Assembly (NCBI GenBank): GCA_029973955.1
Contig: JARKQJ010000198.1
Location: forward strand, 1 to 64,000
DNA length: 64,000 nucleotides
From: Paludibaculum sp.
GTDB taxonomy: Bacteria > Acidobacteriota > Terriglobia > Bryobacterales > Bryobacteraceae
Direction of reading: 5' to 3'
The stretch's first letter is position 1. The number at the start of each line of letters is the position of its first letter. Below are positions 36,646 to 46,753 of the stretch, piece by piece. Under the pieces are notes generated by a model that saw only the letters and a list, made by a program, of their open reading frames with translations, did no database searches and had not been told where the DNA came from. The translations under genes were made by a program, and so were the position numbers.

Positions 36646-38181
36646 ATGAATCGACTCGTCCTACTATCCCTAGCCGCTCTTCCTCTGCTTGCGCAATCCA
36701 ACCCGCGCTCCATCTCCATGTCTGACCTCCGCGACCGCATCCGCGGCGGCTGGGCCGGCCAGATGTTCGGCGTCGCCTATGGCGCCCCCACCGAGTTCCG
36801 CTACAACGAAGTCATCATCCCCGTCGACAAGCTGCCCAAGTGGTCGCCCGGCAAGGTCGACAACGCCCTCAACCAGGATGACCTCTACGTCGACATGACC
36901 TTCGCCCAGGTCCTCGATGAGAAGGGCCTCGACGCCACCACCGAGGACTTCGGCGCCATGTTCAAGGATTCCAAGTACGCCCTCTGGCACGCCAACCTCG
37001 CCGCCCGCCGCGCCCTGCGCCGCGGCGTCCCCGCCACCCTCAGCGGCACCCCCAAATACAATGTCCACGCCAATGACATCGACTTCCAGATCGAAGCCGA
37101 CTTCATCGGCCTCATGACCCCCGGCCTGCCCCAGGCCGCCAACGACATCGCCTGGCGCGCCGGCCGCGTCATGAACTACGGCGACGGCATCTATGGCGGC
37201 ATGTTCGTCGGCTGCATGTACGCCGCCGCTTTCTTCGAATCCGACCCCCACCGCGTCGTCGAAGAGGGCCTCAAGTGCATCCCCGCCAAGAGCCCCTACG
37301 GCCAGCTCATCGCCGACCTCCTCGTCTGGCACAAACAGGACCCCAGGAACTGGGAAAGCGCCTGGCAGCAGATTGAGAAGAAGTGGAACCGCCGCGAGCC
37401 CTGCCCCGCCGGCGCCCTCCGCCCCTTCAACATCGACGCCAAAATCAACGGCGCCTATATCGCGCTCGGCCTCCTCTACGGCGACGCCGACATGACCAAA
37501 ACCATCGAGATCTCCACCCGCGCCGGGCAGGACTCCGACTGCAACCCCTCCTCCGCCGCCGGCGTCCTCGGCACCATGCTCGGCTGGAACAAAATCCCCG
37601 ACATCTGGAAGAGCGGCATCCCGCCCCTCGCCGACCGCAAGTTCGCCTACACCAACCACACCTTCAATACCATCGTCGACTCCACCGTGAAGCGCGCCGT
37701 CGCCGTCGTCCAGAAGGCCGGCGGCCGCGTGGACGGCGAAAAAATCACCATCCCCTTCCAGGCGCCCAAGGCCGCCAAGCTCGAACTCTGGGACGACTAC
37801 GGTTCGCCCGCCGAGAACATCGCGGTCGCCGATCCTCGCTGGAAGTTCACCGGTAACTGGGCCACCAACGACAAGGCCGCGCCCCGCATCACCGACGAAA
37901 AGAACGCCACCGCCGAGATCTCCTTCGAAGGCACCGGCTTCATCGCCGTCGGCCCCTACCTCTCCAACGGCGGCTTCGCCGAAGCCTGGCTCGACGGCAA
38001 GAAAATCAGCACCGTAGACGTCTGCTCCGACGAGAAGGCCAACAAGGGCGCCGAAAGCGTCTTCCACCAGTTCCGTCTCAAACCCGGCAAGCACACCGTC
38101 CGCCTCGTCGTTCTCGGCGTCAAGCACGACGATTCCACCGGCGCCAAGGTCGGCCTCGACAGCCTGCTCGTCTTCCGGTAA
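36646..38181 (+). CDS. Secreted ADP-ribosylglycohydrolase-family protein
   Basis: 511 residues with a signal peptide ([18 protein letters not shown]). Residues about 28-340 match the ADP-ribosylglycohydrolase (DraG/ARH) fold: [15 protein letters not shown], the acidic motif [11 protein letters not shown] (76-86), [12 protein letters not shown], and the C-terminal metal motif [17 protein letters not shown]. Family enzymes remove ADP-ribose from proteins using two Mg ions. The C-terminal ~120 residues are beta-rich ([42 protein letters not shown]) and look like a carbohydrate-binding or jelly-roll module. Export is unusual for an ADP-ribosyl hydrolase; the secreted subfamily may act on other glycosides. 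Confidence 0.82.
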   Translation: MNRLVLLSLAALPLLAQSNPRSISMSDLRDRIRGGWAGQMFGVAYGAPTEFRYNEVIIPVDKLPKWSPGKVDNALNQDDLYVDMTFAQVLDEKGLDATTEDFGAMFKDSKYALWHANLAARRALRRGVPATLSGTPKYNVHANDIDFQIEADFIGLMTPGLPQAANDIAWRAGRVMNYGDGIYGGMFVGCMYAAAFFESDPHRVVEEGLKCIPAKSPYGQLIADLLVWHKQDPRNWESAWQQIEKKWNRREPCPAGALRPFNIDAKINGAYIALGLLYGDADMTKTIEISTRAGQDSDCNPSSAAGVLGTMLGWNKIPDIWKSGIPPLADRKFAYTNHTFNTIVDSTVKRAVAVVQKAGGRVDGEKITIPFQAPKAAKLELWDDYGSPAENIAVADPRWKFTGNWATNDKAAPRITDEKNATAEISFEGTGFIAVGPYLSNGGFAEAWLDGKKISTVDVCSDEKANKGAESVFHQFRLKPGKHTVRLVVLGVKHDDSTGAKVGLDSLLVFR

Positions 38182-38224
38182 AAAATACCGGCCGCTCCGA
38201 ATTGCAGTCGTACAATGTAGGGGT

Positions 38225-39877
<1,653 letters not shown>

Positions 39878-39880
39878 AAC

Positions 39881-41176
39881 ATGGGTAATGCTCTCCTGGT
39901 TCGAGGCGCGCGCCAGTTGCTCACTCTGCGCGGCCCAGCCGGACCCCGCCGCGGGCCCGACCTTCGCGATCTTTCCATCATCGAAAACGGCGCCATGCTC
40001 ATCGTCGATGGCCGCATCCACTCCATCGGACCCGCGCGCCGCATCGAGAACCTCTCTGAGTCCCGCCGCGCCGAAGAAGTGGACGCCACCGGCTCCGTCG
40101 TCATGCCCGGCTTCGTCGACGCGCATACGCATCTTGTCCACGGACCCCCGCGCCTGGCCGACTACGAAGCCCGCATCGAAGGCCGCACCTATCAGGAGAT
40201 CGCCAGGAACGGCGGCGGCATCGCCTGGACCATCCGCGCCGTCCGCCAGGCCACCCCCCGCCGCCTTCGCTTTCAGGCCCTCTCCAGCCTCCGCCGCTTC
40301 GCCCTCACCGGCACCACCACGCTCGAAGCCAAGTCCGGCTACGCGCTCACTCTCAACGGCGAAATCAAGATCCTCCGCCTGCTCAAGGACCTCGACGGCC
40401 ACCCCCTCGACATCATCCCCACCTTCCTCGGCGCCCACATCAAACCGCCCGATTTCATTGGCGACTCTTACGCCTTCATCGATACCCTCATCCGCGAGTT
40501 CCTCCCCGAAGTCGCCAAAAAACGCCTCGCCCGCTTCGCCGATGTCTACTGCGAGCAGGGCGCGTTCTCCTATCCCGAAGCGCTGCGCTACCTGGAGGCC
40601 GCCGGCCGCCTCGGCCTGCCTGGACGCATCCATGCCGCCCAGTTCACTGACCTCGGAGCCGTGCCGCTGGCGCTCGAAACCAGCGCCCATAGTCTCGATC
40701 ACCTCGAAGTCATAGACCCCAAGCACATCCCCGCGCTGGCCCGGTCCAACATCATCGCCACCCTCCTGCCGTGCTCCGTGCTCCACCTCGGCCTCACCCG
40801 CTACGCCCCGGCCCGCGCCCTCATCGACGCCGGCGCCGCCGTCGCCATCGCCTCTGACTACAATCCCGGCACCAGCCCCGTCTGGAACATGCAGACCGTC
40901 ATCTCCCTGGCCTGCTCCCAGATGCGCATGACCCCGGCCGAGGCCATCGTCGCTGCCACCATCAACGGCGCCTGGTCGCTCGGCGCCGCCGCCCGAGCCG
41001 GCTCTCTCGAATCCGGCAAACAGGCCGATTTCCTCGTTCTTTCCGTCAGCGACTACCGCGAAATCCCCTACTACATCGGCGCCAACCACGTCCGCCGCGT
41101 CTTCAAGCGCGGCGTCTCCATCGAAGCCGAACCCGCTCCCGATCCTGTCATCGAAAGAGAACCCCTCCTCCCATGA
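39881..41176 (+). CDS. hutI: Imidazolonepropionase
   Basis: 431 residues of the amidohydrolase superfamily. It opens imidazolonepropionate to formiminoglutamate. The metal motif DAHTHLVHGP (about residues 77-86), the substrate loop RTYQEIARNGGGIAWTI, EAKSGYALT, HAAQF near residue 252, and SDYNPGTSP near residue 326 match HutI. It starts 3 bases after hutU and overlaps ftcD by 4 bases. Confidence 0.96.
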   Translation: MGNALLVRGARQLLTLRGPAGPRRGPDLRDLSIIENGAMLIVDGRIHSIGPARRIENLSESRRAEEVDATGSVVMPGFVDAHTHLVHGPPRLADYEARIEGRTYQEIARNGGGIAWTIRAVRQATPRRLRFQALSSLRRFALTGTTTLEAKSGYALTLNGEIKILRLLKDLDGHPLDIIPTFLGAHIKPPDFIGDSYAFIDTLIREFLPEVAKKRLARFADVYCEQGAFSYPEALRYLEAAGRLGLPGRIHAAQFTDLGAVPLALETSAHSLDHLEVIDPKHIPALARSNIIATLLPCSVLHLGLTRYAPARALIDAGAAVAIASDYNPGTSPVWNMQTVISLACSQMRMTPAEAIVAATINGAWSLGAAARAGSLESGKQADFLVLSVSDYREIPYYIGANHVRRVFKRGVSIEAEPAPDPVIEREPLLP

Positions 41177-42585
41177 GCCGCAAACTCGTCGAATGCGTTC
41201 CCAACTTCAGTGAAGGCCGCGACCGCGCCAAGGTCGAATCCATCGCCGCCGCCATCTCCGCCTTCCCCGGCGCCGCCATCCTCGATCTCGAACTCGACGC
41301 CGACCACAACCGCAGCGTCATCACCTTCGCCGCGCCGCCCGAATCTGTGGTCGAAGCCGCTCTCGCCGGCGCCGCCCGCGCCGCGGCCGTCATCGATCTC
41401 ACCACGCACACCGGCGTCCACCCCCGCATCGGCGCCATGGACGTCCTGCCCTTCGTGCCCCTCGCCGGCGTCACTCTCGACGATTGCGTGTTGCTCGCCC
41501 AGCGCGCCGCCGCCGAACTCTGGAAGCGCCTCCGCATTCCCGTCTATCTCTACGAAGCCGCCGCCCGCCGGCCGGATCGCGTCAATCTCGAAAACATCCG
41601 CCGCGGCCAGTTCGAAGGCCTGCGCGAAGAGGTCCGCACCAACCCCGACCGCGCCCCGGACTTCGGCGACCCCGAACTCCACCCCACCGCCGGTGCCACC
41701 GTCGTCGGCGCCCGCAAATTCCTCATCGCCTACAACATCAACCTCGATACCCCCGACCTCGACCTCGCCAGGCGCATCGCCAAGTCCATCCGCCAATCCT
41801 CCGGCGGCTTCCCCTGCGTCAAGGCTATGGGCGTGCCCCTCACCTCCCGCGGCCTCGCCCAGGTCTCCATGAACCTCACCGACTTCGAAACCACCCCCGT
41901 CCACCAGGTCTTCGAAGCCGTCCGCATCCAGGCCGCCGAGGCCGGAGTCTCCGTCGCCGGTAGCGAGATCATCGGCCTCATCCCCAAGAAGGCGCTGGAG
42001 ATGACCGCGGACTTCTACCTCCAGGTGGAGAACTTCCAGCCCTCCATTGTGCTCGAAAACAAACTCGCTGAGGCGCTGGAAAACCGCTCCGGCCTGAATG
42101 AGTTCCTCGACGCCCTCGCCGCGCCCACCCCCACGCCCGGCGGCGGCAGCGCCTCGGCCGCCTCGGCCGCCATGGCCGCCGCCCTCGGCGCCATGGTCGC
42201 CCGCCTGTCGAAGTTCGATCCCGCCCCCTACGAGGCCGATCGCGCCTGGTTCTCCGAAGCGGTGCAACGCGATGCCGACGCCTACAACGCCGTCGTCGCC
42301 GCCTACAAGCGCCCCAAAGCCGAGCGCCAGCCCTTCATAGACGAGGCGATGCAGGGCGCCACCGCCGTGCCCCTCGAAGTCCTCCAGCGCGCCACCGCCC
42401 TCGCCGCCGCCCTCGAGAAACTCGCCGCCGAATCGCCCTCGAAGTTCGCCTCGGACGTCATCACCGCCCGCGCCCTCGCCGCCGCCGCCCAGTCCGGTTC
42501 CCGCGCCAACGTCGAGATCAACCTCGCGTCCCTCCCCGATGGCGATTTCAAATCGTCCGTTCTGGCCGCGATATCATCAAATTAA
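41173..42585 (+). CDS. ftcD: Glutamate formiminotransferase / formimidoyl-THF cyclodeaminase fusion
   Basis: 470 residues. The N-terminal two-thirds (1-300) is the formiminotransferase (ECVPNFSEGRDRAKVESIA; HTGVHPRIGAMDVLPFVPL; VSMNLTDFETTPVHQVFEAV; GSEIIGLIPKKAL). The C-terminal third (about 310-470) is the cyclodeaminase (LNEFLDALAAPTPTPGGGSA and following helices). It moves the formimino group of formiminoglutamate to tetrahydrofolate and releases ammonia, completing histidine degradation with folate recycling. The fusion is the animal-type arrangement, also found in some bacteria. It overlaps hutI by 4 bases. Confidence 0.95.
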   Translation: MSRKLVECVPNFSEGRDRAKVESIAAAISAFPGAAILDLELDADHNRSVITFAAPPESVVEAALAGAARAAAVIDLTTHTGVHPRIGAMDVLPFVPLAGVTLDDCVLLAQRAAAELWKRLRIPVYLYEAAARRPDRVNLENIRRGQFEGLREEVRTNPDRAPDFGDPELHPTAGATVVGARKFLIAYNINLDTPDLDLARRIAKSIRQSSGGFPCVKAMGVPLTSRGLAQVSMNLTDFETTPVHQVFEAVRIQAAEAGVSVAGSEIIGLIPKKALEMTADFYLQVENFQPSIVLENKLAEALENRSGLNEFLDALAAPTPTPGGGSASAASAAMAAALGAMVARLSKFDPAPYEADRAWFSEAVQRDADAYNAVVAAYKRPKAERQPFIDEAMQGATAVPLEVLQRATALAAALEKLAAESPSKFASDVITARALAAAAQSGSRANVEINLASLPDGDFKSSVLAAISSN

Positions 42586-42587
42586 GC

Positions 42588-43469
42588 GTGCTGGTATCCA
42601 TCGAAACTCACCTGCCGGGTGAAAACAAACCCAAGCGGCCCGCCTGGCTCAAGGCCCCGGCGCCAGTGGGCGACAACTACCGCGATCTCAAAGGCCTGGT
42701 CGAGCGCCTCCGCCTCCACACCGTCTGCGAGTCCGCCGCCTGTCCCAACATCGGCGAATGCTGGAACCACCGCACGGCGACTTTCATGATTCTGGGCAAC
42801 TTCTGCACCCGCCGCTGCGGATTCTGCAATGTCCAGAAAGGCCAACCGCTGGAAGTCGACCGCGACGAACCCAACCGCGTCGCCGAGGCCTGCGAGACCC
42901 TCGGCCTGCGCTACGCCGTCATCACCAGCGTCAACCGCGACGACCAGAAAGACGGCGGCGCCTCGCTCTTCGCCGCCACCATCCGCGCCATCCGCCAGCG
43001 CATTCCCGAGTGCAAGGTGGAAGTGCTCGTCCCCGATTTTCAGGGCTCCCGCGAAGCCATGGCCATGGTGATGGACGCCGCTCCTGACGTCCTCAATCAC
43101 AACATCGAAACCGTGCCGCGCCTCTACAAACAGGTCCGTCTCGGCGCCCGCTATGAGCGCTCGCTCGAGATGCTCGAATACGCCAAGAGCCTTCGCCCCG
43201 CAATCCCCACCAAGTCCGGCCTCATGGTCGGCCTCGGCGAAACCAGGGAAGAGGTGCTCGCGGTCCTCGCCGACATGCGCCGCAGCCGCGTCGACATCGC
43301 CACCATCGGCCAATACCTCCGGCCCACGCTCAAGCACCTGCCCGTGCTCCGCTACGTCCCCCCGGAGGAGTTCGCCGAATACCGCCGCGCCGGCCGCGAC
43401 CTCGGCTTCTCCCACATCGAAGCCGGCCCCCTCGTCCGCAGTAGCTACCACGCCGCCGAAGCCATCTAG
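42588..43469 (+). CDS. lipA: Lipoyl synthase
   Basis: 293 residues starting with GTG 2 bases after the ftcD stop. It is a radical-SAM enzyme that inserts two sulfurs into octanoyl groups on lipoyl domains. The auxiliary cluster cysteines are C47, C52 and C58 (CESAACPNIGEC), and the SAM cluster cysteines C73, C77 and C80 (CTRRCGFC). The C-terminal serine that ligates the auxiliary cluster lies in VRSSYHA near the end. Its 3' end is partly repeated at 45351-45501. Placement behind hut genes rather than lipB is unusual and may reflect shared transcription only. Confidence 0.96.
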   Translation: MLVSIETHLPGENKPKRPAWLKAPAPVGDNYRDLKGLVERLRLHTVCESAACPNIGECWNHRTATFMILGNFCTRRCGFCNVQKGQPLEVDRDEPNRVAEACETLGLRYAVITSVNRDDQKDGGASLFAATIRAIRQRIPECKVEVLVPDFQGSREAMAMVMDAAPDVLNHNIETVPRLYKQVRLGARYERSLEMLEYAKSLRPAIPTKSGLMVGLGETREEVLAVLADMRRSRVDIATIGQYLRPTLKHLPVLRYVPPEEFAEYRRAGRDLGFSHIEAGPLVRSSYHAAEAI

Positions 43470-43487
43470 CCGGCCCCTGGCATCCCC

Positions 43488-44408
43488 CTATCGCCGCGCC
43501 GCGGGCTGAGACCTGATCAGCCACGAGATGCCACACGTCTCTCCCAGCGAAAGCTCGCTGGTGAGAATCGTCACTCCCCGCAGTTGCCGGTCGAGCCACT
43601 CCGCCCGTCTCTTCTGGATGTACTTCATCTGCTCGCTAGCGGTGGTGCCCTGCAAAGAGATGGGCTTTCCTTCCCGCAGCCGCGCCGCCCCTGTGTCCTT
43701 CAAAGCCTGGGCGAAGACCGCATCTTCCCGGGCGATCTCAAGGTCGCCTCGCTCCTCGATCTTCCGCATCATGACGATCTCCGCATAGCCCCGCCATGGC
43801 CTCTCCTGGAGATACGCCTGGCCGGCCTGGCGTTGAGTCTCGATCAGGTCTCGCCGCTCTGCCTCCGTCTTCAGCGTGGACAAATAATTCTGCCACGCCG
43901 CCAACGGGACGCCTCGCCCTTTCAGGTGGCGCGCCCAAGCCTCTTCCACCGGCTTGTGCTCGATCAACACCTCGTCAAACGCACTCTCGAGGGCCGCCGC
44001 CCTCTGCCGGTGCGCCTCGGCGAGCGCTTGCACATTCATCCTGGCAACCTCGGCCCGAAACGCGAGCTCCACCTCGGCGTCGCTCGGGACGGCGCCCAGG
44101 TTCCGGGCGACAGCCCGCCGGGCCGCCTCCTCGATCGGTCCTACGGCGCGCTGGCACCACAACGACCGCGCGGCGCTCTGAATCTCCTCCGCTCTATATC
44201 TACCAGTTCCCTGATCGCGCCTTCGGGCCTGAAGCTCACCGGTCGCGTCTTTCGCAGTCACGCCAAAAGGCGTTAGATCGATCTTTTGGCCGTCCACCAC
44301 TGCCCATGCCGGAGCCGTGGGATAGATCACTTGCGCCCCCATCGGGCTGCACAACGCGATCCAAAGCGGAAACGCCACAAGCTGTGCCAACTGGAATCCT
44401 TGTGCCAT
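43488..44408 (-). CDS. Secreted helical protein of unknown function, 306 aa
   Basis: A signal peptide (LAQLVAFPLWIALCSPMGAQ) precedes a mainly helical, charged protein. The first mature stretch AWAVVDGQKIDLTPFG and the later helical hairpins (VEEAWARHLKGRGVPLAAWQNYL) recall the N-terminal part of SurA/PpiC-type peptidyl-prolyl isomerases, but no PPIase domain is seen. AGGAGA precedes the ATG. It is 171 bases downstream of the second secreted gene (44580-45134), perhaps one transcript. It converges on lipA with an 18-base gap. Confidence 0.6.
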   Translation of the reverse strand: MAQGFQLAQLVAFPLWIALCSPMGAQVIYPTAPAWAVVDGQKIDLTPFGVTAKDATGELQARRRDQGTGRYRAEEIQSAARSLWCQRAVGPIEEAARRAVARNLGAVPSDAEVELAFRAEVARMNVQALAEAHRQRAAALESAFDEVLIEHKPVEEAWARHLKGRGVPLAAWQNYLSTLKTEAERRDLIETQRQAGQAYLQERPWRGYAEIVMMRKIEERGDLEIAREDAVFAQALKDTGAARLREGKPISLQGTTASEQMKYIQKRRAEWLDRQLRGVTILTSELSLGETCGISWLIRSQPAARR

Positions 44409-44579
44409 TCCTGGATTCTCCTACTGCTGAAGTGTGAAAATGAACCCGCCAATTAGTGATTGACACATTTCCGCCTGCTTCGAACCACTGGCGCTCGTCG
44501 CAAGAGCCAGCTTGGTCGTTACAAAGACAATGCCCTGGGTGTGAAGGAGTGCATGACATTGCCATTTGGGGCGGGAGTG

Positions 44580-45134
44580 CTACCGTTCAAAATAATAAGG
44601 ATGTCGGCCAAGTTTGACGCGGATGTATGCGTCAAGAACTGAAAATCTGTCCGGTCCTAACTGCTCTTTTAGCTCGGCCGCTTTTGCATCCGGTACGGCC
44701 ATTTCCATATCTGACAGCGTGCGGACCCGTCGTGCCACGTCGAGAGGCACCGCCTTGGAGAGCCAATCTTGTTTAGAGTATTTCTTTACCAGCTTGGTCC
44801 GCTCGTCCAGCAACTGTTGCTGCCGCGACCGTGAGTCGGCGGCGATCTCTTTGAGTATTTTCTCCTCCCGCTCTGTCAAGCCGGCCTCTCTCCGGATCTC
44901 TGAACGAAGTCGCCGGTCGTCACCGCCCATTGCCTTCACCCGGTCAGCAGTCAGTTCTAAAGTCCACACACGCTCAAAGAACACCATGTAGGTGGCCCAT
45001 CGCGGTGGACTCGCCTGAGTGTCCTGTGCGCCAAATGCAGCGGAAATGGGGTGATACAGAATCAGCTGAAGGAGTGACAGGAAGAGTGCAATGGCGCGAT
45101 TCACGAGCTCAGAATAACGCCGTGATTGATTCAA
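44580..45134 (-). CDS. Secreted hypothetical protein, 184 aa, in a lower-GC patch
   Basis: The frame opens at TTG (45134); a GTG at 45104 would give a shorter protein whose signal peptide (MNRAIALFLSLLQLILYHPI) is cleaner. The mature part is helical and charged, with LTEREEKILKEIAADSRSRQ and QLGPDRFSVLDAYIRVKL. I recall this QLG-x-RF-x-LDAY pattern in short secreted proteins of solibacters, but cannot confirm it. Bases here are clearly less GC-rich than in neighbours. Two inverted repeats stand at or just upstream of the start (45125-45140 and 45148-45166). Confidence 0.6.
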   Translation of the reverse strand: MNQSRRYSELVNRAIALFLSLLQLILYHPISAAFGAQDTQASPPRWATYMVFFERVWTLELTADRVKAMGGDDRRLRSEIRREAGLTEREEKILKEIAADSRSRQQQLLDERTKLVKKYSKQDWLSKAVPLDVARRVRTLSDMEMAVPDAKAAELKEQLGPDRFSVLDAYIRVKLGRHPYYFER

Positions 45135-45147
45135 GTCAATCGCTGTC

Positions 45148-45166
45148 GTCTACTTTTAGTGTAGAC
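45148..45166. promoter_or_regulatory. Inverted repeat upstream of the 184-aa secreted protein
   Basis: GTCTAC (45148-45153), 7-base spacer, GTAGAC (45161-45166), perfect over 6 bp. A second, smaller inverted repeat ATTGA-n6-TCAAT spans 45125-45140, and TATAAT occurs on the plus strand at 45174-45179. The layout resembles an operator next to a promoter, but no -35 at the right distance is convincing. Only a 35-codon frame of no recognisable content begins after TATAAT. Confidence 0.35.
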
Positions 45167-45350
45167 TATCACGTATAATATATGAATCCGGTTATTTCCT
45201 GCTGCTTTCTGGTTCTAGCGGGAATCGAGCGCGATTTCAGATTTCAGCCCGAGCCCGCGGCAGTATCCGTGCTTCACCCGCCGCCGCACTGAGTGAGCCC
45301 GGACATAGTACCGGCACGTGTGGGGTCCGTCAGAAGGTGCCTAGAGCGAG

Positions 45351-45501
45351 CGCCCCGCAATCCCCACCAAATCCGGCCTCATGGCCGGCCTGGGCGAAAC
45401 CAGGGAAGCGGTGCTCGCGGTCCTCGCCGGAATGCGCCGCGGCCTCGGCTTCACCCACGTCGAATCCGGCCCCTCGTCCGCAGCAGCTACCACGCCGCCG
45501 A
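45351..45501 (+). pseudogene. lipA: Decayed copy of the 3' part of lipA
   Basis: Bases 45351-45440 align without gaps to lipA 43194-43283 (84 of 90 identical by my count), then jump over an in-frame 114-base deletion (43284-43397) and continue as 45441-45501 against 43398-43459 with a one-base deletion that breaks the frame. Encoded remnants read GLGETREAVLAVLAGMRRG then LGFTHVESGP. The 5' two-thirds of lipA, including all cluster cysteines, is missing, so it cannot be functional. With the intact lipA end it brackets a 1.9-kb segment carrying two secreted-protein genes. Other than this and the inverted repeat, 45135-45350 holds nothing that I recognise. Confidence 0.88.
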
Positions 45502-45518
45502 CGCGCTCCAGACCGCCG

Positions 45519-45974
45519 CTACTGTTTGTCCAGCGTCGTCTTCGTGTCGGATTCGCCCCTCGGCGTCACCATGTGCCGGCTGATCGTCAGCACCTTGCCT
45601 TCGCCCGACAGCACCCACTTCTCCGTGATCGTGATGTCGTTGTCCCCAAACTTGGCCTTGCTCACGATCACCAGCGTCTCGCCTTCCCAGCTCAGCGTCG
45701 ACTTCCGCGAATTGCCGCGGAACTCGTTCACGCACTCCTTGCCGTCCGTCGTGTAGTTCGACGTCGATTCAAACTCATTGCCGTCTCTCGACTGCTTGTT
45801 CACCACGGTCAGCTTGGGGTCCTTGTGGTCCACCGTCATCGTCAGGCTGTCCGGCGGCGGCATCGGCCCGAAATCGCTCTTTAACTTGTTCACCTTCCAC
45901 GACCCGCTGAAGTCCGGAGCCGCCATCAGCGGCAGCGCGCAGAAGAGCGTCAATGTGCAAAGAATTCTTCCCAT
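45519..45974 (-). CDS. Small secreted lipocalin-like protein, 151 aa
   Basis: A signal peptide (MGRILCTLTLFCALPLMAAP) is followed by DFSGSWKVNKLKSDFGPMPP, a common start of small beta-barrel-like secreted proteins in acidobacteria. The remainder alternates strands: LTMTVDHKDPKLTVVNKQ, KSTLSWEGETLVIVSKA, TITEKWVLSGEGKVLTISRH. This suggests a lipocalin/FABP-like barrel of unknown ligand. Its stop lies only 18 bases from the lipA remnant. Confidence 0.7.
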   Translation of the reverse strand: MGRILCTLTLFCALPLMAAPDFSGSWKVNKLKSDFGPMPPPDSLTMTVDHKDPKLTVVNKQSRDGNEFESTSNYTTDGKECVNEFRGNSRKSTLSWEGETLVIVSKAKFGDNDITITEKWVLSGEGKVLTISRHMVTPRGESDTKTTLDKQ

Positions 45975-46079
45975 GCCCGCATCCTAACTCCACCCGCTGC
46001 CTCCGCGCTACTCTTTGCCCGCTCCCGGCGGAACAACTTCCGCCCGTCCTGCGTATTCCCCATTGAAGGGGGTCCTTCC

Positions 46080-46274
46080 ATGATCAAATTCCTTCTCTTC
46101 TGCATCCTGGCCGTCCTCTGCTGGCCGCTGGCGCTCATCGCCCTGTTCGTCTATCCGCTGGTGTGGCTCATCCTACTGCCTTTCCGGCTGGTCGGCCTCG
46201 CCGTGGCTGGGGTCTTCTCCGTCATCGGCGCCCTCTTCCTGCTGCCGGCCAAGATCGTCAAGTCCATCCTCTAG
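46080..46274 (+). CDS. Very small hydrophobic membrane protein, 64 aa
   Basis: Almost wholly hydrophobic: MIKFLLFCILAVLCWPLALI, then FVYPLVWLILLPFRLVGLAV and a final segment ending LPAKIVKSIL. A purine-rich site (GAAGGGGG) precedes the ATG. No family is recognised. It is followed after 181 bases by the GlsB/YeaQ-type gene, another small membrane protein. Confidence 0.6.
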   Translation: MIKFLLFCILAVLCWPLALIALFVYPLVWLILLPFRLVGLAVAGVFSVIGALFLLPAKIVKSIL

Positions 46275-46455
46275 GCAGGGCGCGCCCGCCATTCTCCACC
46301 AGCCTTCGCCCGCGAACAAACCACATTCCCGCCACCCGGTTCTGCCAGCATTTTGGGGCCAGCATTTTGGGGATTGTGCCCGAAGGGGATTCGCCTTACC
46401 ATAGCCCAGTGGCTCGCGAAATCTGCCGCGGGCCCGTGCTGCCAGGAGGCGACAG

Positions 46456-46698
46456 ATGCATCTTCTTTACTTCCTGATCATCGGCGTGATCGCCGGCTGG
46501 CTGACAGGAAAGCTCATGTCCGGTGGCGGCTACGGCCTCGTCGGGGACCTGGTCCTCGGCATCATCGGCGCTTTTGTGGGCGGCTGGGTGCTCGGTCTTG
46601 TCGGGGTGACCACCGGCGGCTTCCTCGGCAGGATCCTCTCCGCCACGTTTGGAGCGGTGCTGTGCGTCTTCCTTGTGCGTCTTCTCAAGAAGGCTTGA
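46456..46698 (+). CDS. GlsB/YeaQ/YmgE-family stress membrane protein
   Basis: 80 residues with three hydrophobic segments and the glycine pattern of the family (IGVIAGWLTGKLMSGGGYGL, GDLVLGIIGAFVGGWVLGLV, GGFLGRILSATFGAVLCVFL). The family, also called transglycosylase-associated, is linked to envelope and acid stress. AGGAGG stands 8 bases before the ATG. Converges on the aminotransferase gene ending at 46754. Confidence 0.88.
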   Translation: MHLLYFLIIGVIAGWLTGKLMSGGGYGLVGDLVLGIIGAFVGGWVLGLVGVTTGGFLGRILSATFGAVLCVFLVRLLKKA

Positions 46699-46753
46699 CC
46701 ACTTACCGGGACGCCTCATCCCATGCTACGGCTCCGTCGGAAACTGCGCGGCG

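Noticed and set aside
45183-45290. 35-codon open frame after TATAAT upstream of the lipA remnant
   Set aside because: No ribosome-binding site, no similarity and no good -35; too little to call a gene.
43470-45350. Integrative element with integrase between the lipA copies
   Set aside because: No recombinase, transposase or attachment core is visible; only the flanking partial duplication supports movement.
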